The translations under genes were made by a program, and so were the position numbers. A model generated the notes under the pieces. The model did not search any database. It was not told where the DNA came from and saw only the letters and a program-made list of their open reading frames with translations. Below are positions 28,080 to 33,133 of a stretch of 33,133 bases of DNA, one piece after another. The DNA is from Mesostigma viride. Lineage: Eukaryota > Streptophyta > Mesostigmatophyceae > Mesostigmatales > Mesostigmataceae. Position 1 is the stretch's first letter, and the number at the start of each line of letters is the position of its first letter. Where the stretch lies: NCBI GenBank assembly GCA_009746045.1, contig RPFO01000542.1:1135624-1168756 (forward strand), written 5' to 3'.

Positions 28080-28403
28080 GTGGCACCTCCCCAACCTGCT
28101 GGCGGGTACCCACTGGTGACAACCCTGTCCACGGCCTCTCTTCATCATGGGTGTACTTCTGAGATACCCTTGATCTTCCTGAGGCGACCCTGTTGGCGAC
28201 GTCTTCCTGCTGGATTGCTCCTGCCTCTTGGTGACTGCACTTCCACCTGGGGCGCTGTTGACGTTTCCTCGTTCCAGTTTGCGTGGACTGACGGGTGTCA
28301 GCAGGCCTTGGACTTGCTGCAGCAGAAGCTCACGCCAGCCCCTGTGTTAGGATTGAGCATTCTTGGAATCCACCCAGCCTGCTATGACCTGTTGGTGATC
28401 TGA
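28080..28403 (+). pseudogene. Possible Ty3/gypsy-type RT to RNase H junction fragment
   Basis: In one frame WRRLPAGLLLPLGD is followed by FQFAWTDGCQQALDLLQQ and KLTPAPVLGL. This follows the pattern F-x-W-T-x-x-C-Q-x-A-x-x-x-L-x-x-x-L-x-x-A-P-V-L that joins the RT thumb to RNase H in Ty3/gypsy elements. The expected RNase H TDAS does not follow; a stop comes at 28401. A fossil in an element with a copia-type primer site. Based on one motif. Confidence 0.4.
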
Positions 28404-29129
28404 GGGAGGTCCCCAGTTGGGATGGATTGGGGATTTATTATGGCTCGGTTACCTGCCACTCTGTTGTGGTGATACAGCATCTGTCCCTGACTACCTCTTC
28501 CCTTGAGAAGGGCTGGAATCTTTGGGTGTGCTGTGGTGACTAGCTTTGATGAGCCTTGGACCCTGGCAGCCCAGTTAGTTTTGTGGGGTTCGCTGTATAG
28601 AGGTTAGCCTTGCTACATGACACTCTGCTTCCTGCCCTGATCAAGCAGTGAGAGTTGTCAGTATTTCGTGGCATGGATCCCTGTGGATGACCCGTTATCC
28701 TGGGAATGTCAGGCTTGTCTTTCACCCGTGGACTCTAGCTGAGGGAGGGTGGTGTCCCAGAACATGGAGTGGCCTCGCCTTGTTTGGCTTAGGTGCCTTG
28801 ATCCTGTTTACTCCTTCTTGGATTCATGTGGACTCATTGAATCCGACGGGGATCTGAGTTGAGTGGGATGGACTCTGGTGGGAGTTTGGTTGGACTAAGC
28901 TGAGATGACATCCAGATTTTGGTGACCAGTTTCTGAGGATGGTTGAGGGGATCTGAGCTTGGATGGCACATGGAGAGTGACTTCTGTGTTGTACCCTCGA
29001 CATATGGAGTGGTTCACCTAGGGCTTGATTCCTGGTATGATTAAGACACGTGGGTCATGTTCTGCATGCACGTCTTCGTGTACCAGACCAATAGTATATA
29101 CCTGGAGGTTTCTACCTTGGTGCTGCTGA
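28404..29129 (+). other. Copia-2 interior, nothing recognised
   Basis: Frames up to about 69 codons, none with recognisable motifs. No repeats noted. Confidence 0.4.
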
Positions 29130-29943
29130 GTGGCCTATGTGGATCATAGGAACTGCACGGGCCCCTGTGACCACTATGAGACTTTGGCCAAGGCGTTGGC
29201 TGCACTCAACAGAGAGGAGGGGGAGGTGAGCTCTGAAGGCTATGTGGAGGAGGTCCTATCTCAGCTGCACACAAGCCTGTATGAGAGTGGCTCCCCTTTT
29301 TGTGGCTCATCTGCTGCGTAGGATGTATGCATTGTCACCAGGACCTGAGATTGACATGAGGCCTGCTGAGGGGCCGGTCATGCTGGCAGCCTTACCTGAG
29401 GCCTTGAAGGAGGCATTTACTCAGTTGCAGCCAGTGAGTATGGGAGAGGCTTCCTACATGGAGCTGTTGGAGTTTTCAGTTCAGAAGGGTGCCTTTGATT
29501 TGGTTCCTTCTTCCTCCAGCTCTGCCAGAAGGTGTTTTCCTTTGGAGACTTCTAACCTCTTTTGCCATCCAGGGTTGCCCAAGTACACTGTGGAACTTAA
29601 GATCCGTCAGACGCCACTAAGGGTGCTGGTGCCTCTGATAGGTGCTAAGTGGTCGGTGGTCAAGACCTTTCTGCAGTTCTGGTGGGCGTACAGATCATGG
29701 GTGAGCAGGCACAAGACGTCCTCTACTTGGGTGATGGACCCTGAGAGTCAGTCTGTGGTGCTCTTCTCCTATCCAGGGGCATGCCTTCGCTATGCTGCCC
29801 AGATGGTGGCAGGAGCTGCTGAGACTTGCGTGGTGTTGCAGGTCAGCAGGGACTGGCCAGAGTTGGCCCACATGGTGGAGCAGTTTCCCATGGGTGGACT
29901 CAAGGGCAAGGATGGCCTGAATGGGGATTGGTATAGCCTGTGA
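29130..29943 (+). pseudogene. Copia-2 3' ORF of unknown function, one frameshift
   Basis: Two frames join into about 270 codons if one base is corrected near the T-run at 29298-29303. The first part (PCDHYETLAKALAALN, EGYVEEVLSQLHTSLYES) has no ATG and begins after a stop. The second contains ALPEALKEAFTQLQPVS, ELKIRQTPLRVLVPLIG, SVVLFSYPGACLRYA and CVVLQVSRDWPEL, ending at TGA 29941. It is the most protein-like stretch in Copia-2. A faint likeness to the aromatic-Pro-Pro and vvlv..W-P pattern of methyltransferase-like ORFs in some algal retroelements is a guess. No signal peptide or clear membrane segment. Confidence 0.4.
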
Positions 29944-30302
29944 GGAACAGGGCTGAGAAGGAAAGGGGGCTTTGGATTGTGGTGTGAGGGGGGGATTCCA
30001 GGATGGATGATGGGGGGGCTCCAGTCCAGTTCTGATGTTCCAGTCCAGAGTTCCAGGTTCCAGGATGCTGAATGGAAGACCTTGTATTATGAGATGTGTT
30101 TATCTGGATTTATAGTAGATAAGGTAGTGACTTGTCTGCTGTAGAAACCTGTGACTAGATGTTGATGAGATAGGAGGCCCTGTTTCCAGGGATGTAAAAA
30201 CCCATCTGCTTTTCCCAAGAGATGGTGGATTTCTGTTCAATGTTCCTCTGCCTTCAAGAGTTGGCTATTGGACCTGGGAGGTCCAGTTTTGAGGGGGAGA
30301 TA
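29944..30302 (+). promoter_or_regulatory. Copia-2 3' untranslated region with polypurine tract (30291-30300)
   Basis: GAGGGGGAGA lies two bases before the 3' LTR, a typical plus-strand primer site. The rest is G-rich non-coding sequence with repeated CCAGTCCAG/TTCCAGG words near 30020-30070. Confidence 0.8.
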
Positions 30303-31082
30303 TGTAACAAGCAAAAATGACTTTGTTGTTACATCCTTTGTTTTGTGAATGTTTGGCTTTTATTTGAGGACTTTTGGATCAGTATTGAGAAAGTTATGAG
30401 GTTTCTAAGACGACGGTACTTGGAGCTGATACTTTGTCAACCAACTGATAGGAACCCTCATTGGTCGTGGCCTGATCCACGTAGGGTTGTAGTTTGTTGG
30501 CTGATACTACTGATAGGAGCCCTCATTGGTCGTGGCCTGATCCACGTGGGGTTGTAGTTTGTTAGTTGGTACTATTGAGTCTTAAATGCTCCTTTGGGAC
30601 TTCAGTGCTTACGACAGATTTAGGATCTCATGGAAAGATTCTGCCAGGCTGTGTGTGGTGTTGTTCTGTTCTGTGTGACTAGGATGGATACGAAGATCTT
30701 GTATAGAATCCCATGGTTCTGATTGGTTCTCTTCAGGCTAAGGTTGGAGCAAGTTCGACAAGCACGTCGATATCAAGGACGTGGGGTCGCCATTGTTGCT
30801 ACGTTGGTTTTGATTCACCATGGTATAATAAAGCTTGGCTTTGTTGTCCAATCCATAAGAGCCCCTTGGCTATAGACGACCTTCAGTTCCACAGAGGCCG
30901 TCTATACACGAGCTTGTCTTTGTGTCTACAAGGGGTTGTGATTCCCTAAATCACGTGCTGTGGAATTTCCATCTCAACGTTGCTCGGATACTTGAAGTTC
31001 TGCGACTCAGGAAAGCAACCCAGGTAAAAGATCTTTCATATTGGACTGTGGATGATGTTGATGATCATTTTTAGTCGTTACA
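30303..31082 (+). repeat. Copia-2 3' LTR (780 bp)
   Basis: Same length and, on reading, same sequence as 24817-25596, ending GTTACA before GCTGG. Confidence 0.95.
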
Positions 31083-31087
31083 GCTGG

Positions 31088-31722
31088 CTGCCACAACTAA
31101 CCCTGACCTGGCAGTACAGAGTAGGATGCCAGACTCCGTTGTTGTAGGAGAAGGAAGGAGGCGCCTGGAGAGCTGCCTCAATGAATCTCCTGACTTGGTG
31201 TTGTCCGGTGTAGACTGGCATGGGCGTATCATCATAGACGCCTACACAGATGCTAGCCAAGAGTCTAGATCTGCCAACAAGATTGGTGCCAGAGCCGGAT
31301 GCCTAATCACCATCAGGAATGAAGGCAAACAGCCCTCGTTGGTATACTGGTCCAGTAACCTTCAGAGAAGGCGGTTTGCTGGCATTGACATCGCTGAGTG
31401 CAGGGCATACGCCATGTGCATTCGCGATGCCATATACATAAGAGAGCTGCTCTTATGGTGTCTGAGTCAGATAAGACCTCAACCTGTGATTGATGTCAGG
31501 GTTTATTGTGATAATAAGCCCGTGGTCTCTTTTATCAAGAATGAGAGGGCCACTACTACTGACTTGGACTACCTTGTGGCAAAGGAGTTGTCCAGCCACT
31601 GTATGACCATACATCTGCCAGGACAGTCAAATCCTGCTGATGCTATGACCAAGCTTCCACGACTGGCCCTTAATGGGTACCAGTTGCTGCGGTCCATGAT
31701 GGCTGGGAAACCCTTGTCATAA
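31088..31722 (+). pseudogene. Element B RNase H (end of pol)
   Basis: Continuation of the RT frame after Copia-2. Copia-like RNase H with the acidic residues visible: AYTDASQESR, IDIAECRAYAM, VYCDNKPVVSF and SNPADAMTKLP. Matches element A position by position (MDSSMESR, SAECRAV, YTDSFSV, NPADALTKL). RNase H removes the RNA strand after cDNA synthesis. The ORF ends at TAA 31720-31722 and is itself undamaged; element B pol is broken upstream. Confidence 0.88.
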
Positions 31723-31990
31723 GGAGTAATCTGGGAGCCTGAGCCTAATGCTCCTCCTGTAGGTTTTTATCCCCCTGGAGGTTTTGTCCTCTCTGGAGAA
31801 GAGGTTTTCCTTCAGATTTGGGTTTTCCCTACAGCAGGTTACACCAACCATGCAATGATGAGATGCAAACTCCATAAGACCCAAGTGAGTCCCCATTGCC
31901 CTCACATGTGAAAGTGAACTGGCCAGGTGCGGCCGAACATGAATGAATACATCTAAGCCTCATCACTTTCACAAGGGAAAGAATGGCTGG
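31723..31990 (+). other. Element B 3' untranslated region
   Basis: Non-coding. Contains a perfect 11-bp inverted repeat TGTGAAAGTGA (31907-31917) and TCACTTTCACA (31963-31973) with a 45-nt loop, just before the purine-rich AAGGGAAAGAATGG that may be the polypurine tract. Confidence 0.6.
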
Positions 31991-32473
31991 AGTTGGTTGG
32001 AGACCCATCTAGGGTCCACATGGGTCCTCAGAGATAGAGGATCTTGTACAGATTACTACAATATACTTTATTATAGTATTGGGCCAATGGCTGTACTTCA
32101 CTAGTACTCGCCAATGGGATAACGCCACGTAGAATGTGTGGGCGTCTCCCAGGCCTCCACGTCACCGGCTGGTCAAGGGCCGGTGTAGTCCTATCAAGAG
32201 GACTGAGCCGACTATCGGCCTATCATGTATGCGCATCTGCCTTGGTACCTCCTAGAGGATTCTAGAAGTATCTAACACGCGGCATGCACTGAACTACATG
32301 GAATGCATGTCCACGTAGCATATTCAGCAAGACTGATGAAGGTGCCAAGTGCAACAGGTTCTTATGCGCAACGAAGACGAATTATGCAACAACGACAATA
32401 ACGTATGAGAACAATAAACGCAACGTTCATTTCATGCTTTCTGATTTGCATCGCATTCCATTTATTTGCAACT
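31991..32473 (+). repeat. Element B 3' LTR (483 bp)
   Basis: AGTTGG..GCAACT followed by the target duplication CAAAC (32474-32478). Six bases longer than the 5' LTR because of the indel in GGCTGTACTTCACTAG. Confidence 0.95.
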
Positions 32474-32478
32474 CAAAC

Positions 32479-33133
32479 TGCTACCAGACAGCCTGACTAC
32501 ACCTGAGTCCCTTGTTTCAACAGTTGCCAAGAGCTGCAAGAAATTTGTTGGAGCAGCTGGTGATGATTACAGCAAGTCGGAGGAGTGGAAGAACTTGTTT
32601 TTGGCTGTTGTCAGTCTTTTCAGTTTGGATGCTGTCCTGCTGGGCACTGAGGAGAATGACAGGGCTGACAAGGCCCTGTGGGCAGCTTTGCTCACCTGTC
32701 TAACAGGTGAAGCTGCACGCCTCATGGCCACTGTGGCCAACAAGACTGGTAGCCAAGCATGGCAGTGTCTGATGGAGAACTATGAGCAGACCAGGCTGAC
32801 CAAAAGCCACAGATTTGAGCTGAGGAGCAAGCTGCACCGCCTACAGAAGCTTCCTAACGAGACCATGCAACAACTCGTGAGGAGGGCAGAGCTTCTACGT
32901 GCTGACTACCAGGCTGCAGGGGGAGTCATCCAGGACCGTGATTTTGCTGCCATTCTACTGGGAGCACTGACAGACGAGTACCGCCCTGCGCTGGTGTCTG
33001 TACGGTTCAACGAGGAGGACCCACTACCTGTGGTGAAGAGGGCACTCATGGAGGCGGAGGATCTGCTCAAGGGGGGACCGACGTGCTGTGGTGAAAAAGG
33101 AGAGTGCTGGCACTGGCCAGGTCTACCACATCA
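32479..33133 (+). pseudogene. gag: Copia-3 gag continued, broken, partial at window end
   Basis: Resumes the Copia-3 gag after element B. Soon hits TGA 32504-32506, caused by about 4 extra bases (ACCTGAGTCCCTTG where Copia-1 and Copia-4 have ACCTCTCTTG). Downstream the correct frame (AKSCKKFVGAAGDDY, KNLFLAVVSLFSLD, LPNETMQQLV) stays open to a second 4-base insertion near 33077 (GGACCGACGTG against GGACGTG). Clearly the same Gag as Copia-1; non-functional. Confidence 0.88.

Larger units (their letters stand above)
24817..31082 (+). mobile_element. Copia-2: young, apparently non-autonomous LTR element in element B pol
   Basis: Two 780-bp LTRs (24817-25596, 30303-31082), TGTAAC..GTTACA, flanked by perfect 5-bp duplications GCTGG (24812-24816 and 31083-31087). 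Primer site 25598 and polypurine tract 30291-30300 are in place. The 4.7-kb interior has no intact gag or pol: only a short gag-like ORF, a possible gypsy-type fragment and an unknown 3' ORF. With LTRs that look identical but no enzymes, it was most likely copied by enzymes supplied in trans (inference). Confidence 0.93.
12649..32473 (+). mobile_element. Element B: divergent LTR retrotransposon, carrying Copia-1 and Copia-2
   Basis: Terminal repeats at 12649-13125 and 31991-32473, beginning AGTTGG and ending GCAACT, lie between perfect 5-bp duplications CAAAC (12644-12648 and 32474-32478). The same uninterrupted site is seen in Copia-1 gag (15042-15046), which proves the boundaries. With its two inner insertions removed, B is about 6 kb: gag, a probable -1 frameshift, integrase remnant, protease, RT and RNase H. 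No tRNA primer site follows the 5' LTR. Pol is eroded by several frame changes and one stop; RT and RNase H are the best preserved. Same lineage as element A. Confidence 0.93.
11772..33133 (+). mobile_element. Copia-3: Ty1/copia element split by element B, partial at window end
   Basis: 5' LTR (11772-12538), mutated primer site, gag start at 12626, then a break at CAAAC (12644-12648) where element B is inserted. Gag resumes after the second CAAAC (32474-32478) and continues to the window end. Its own 3' end is not visible. Defective: primer site TCG for TGG, a stop soon after gag resumes, and a 4-nt insertion near 33077. Being the outermost host it is older than B, Copia-1 and Copia-2. Confidence 0.92.

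Noticed and set aside
29130-29943. Envelope-like gene in Copia-2
   Set aside because: Position fits, but there is no signal peptide, furin-like site or membrane anchor.

Overview
The window is eukaryotic repeat DNA: a nest of LTR retrotransposons with LINE fragments. I see no bacterial gene organisation, rRNA, complete tRNA or CRISPR array. Ty1/copia PBS sites of initiator-Met type, a GC-rich L1-like ORF1 and TGTAA near the one possible host gene end would fit a green alga, but this is inference and the organism is not identified from the sequence. Nearly all coding capacity belongs to transposons.

Layout, left to right. (1) 1-1478, minus strand: 5' end of a Ty1/copia element (Copia-4: LTR, PBS, open gag running off the left edge). 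(2) 1479-1706: AAGT microsatellite and the last codons of a possible minus-strand gene, whose preceding codons lie at 10983-11106 on the other side of element A. (3) 1707-10982: element A, a divergent LTR retrotransposon with LTR ends AGTT..AACT. It encodes integrase, then protease, then RT and RNase H. Its 5' LTR carries an 899-bp tandem-repeat insertion beside the TATA box, and its body carries a 71-bp minisatellite and an ORF1-only LINE. (4) 11107-11765: inverted 3' fragment of the same LINE family. (5) 11772 to the right edge: Copia-3, a copia element split in its gag by element B (12649-32473; target duplication CAAAC).

Element B belongs to the same lineage as A. It has the same kind of LTR termini, no visible tRNA primer site, and pol order INT remnant-PR-RT-RH. 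B is itself split twice. Copia-1 (13975-21539; target duplication AACGG), with an intact 1179-codon pol frame, sits in B's gag. Copia-2 (24817-31082; target duplication GCTGG), with two 780-bp LTRs that look identical, sits in B's pol between RT and RNase H. Relative order from nesting: Copia-3, then B, then Copia-1 and Copia-2, with Copia-2 apparently very young.

The LTRs of Copia-1 hold a 206-bp perfect palindrome (P) flanked by CAAGT. In the 5' LTR there is one P. In the 3' LTR, at the same site, there is an array P-S-P-S'-P-S-P, where S is a 132-bp unit in alternating orientation carrying a tRNA-like B box.

The strongest candidates for something undescribed are the A/B lineage (protease between integrase and RT, DTQ/DTK in place of DTG, HGDD in RT, AGTT..AACT LTRs, no PBS, gag ATG 12 nt after the LTR) and the alternating palindrome array. 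Boundaries marked by target duplications are firm; assignments of eroded coding pieces are less so, as stated in each entry.
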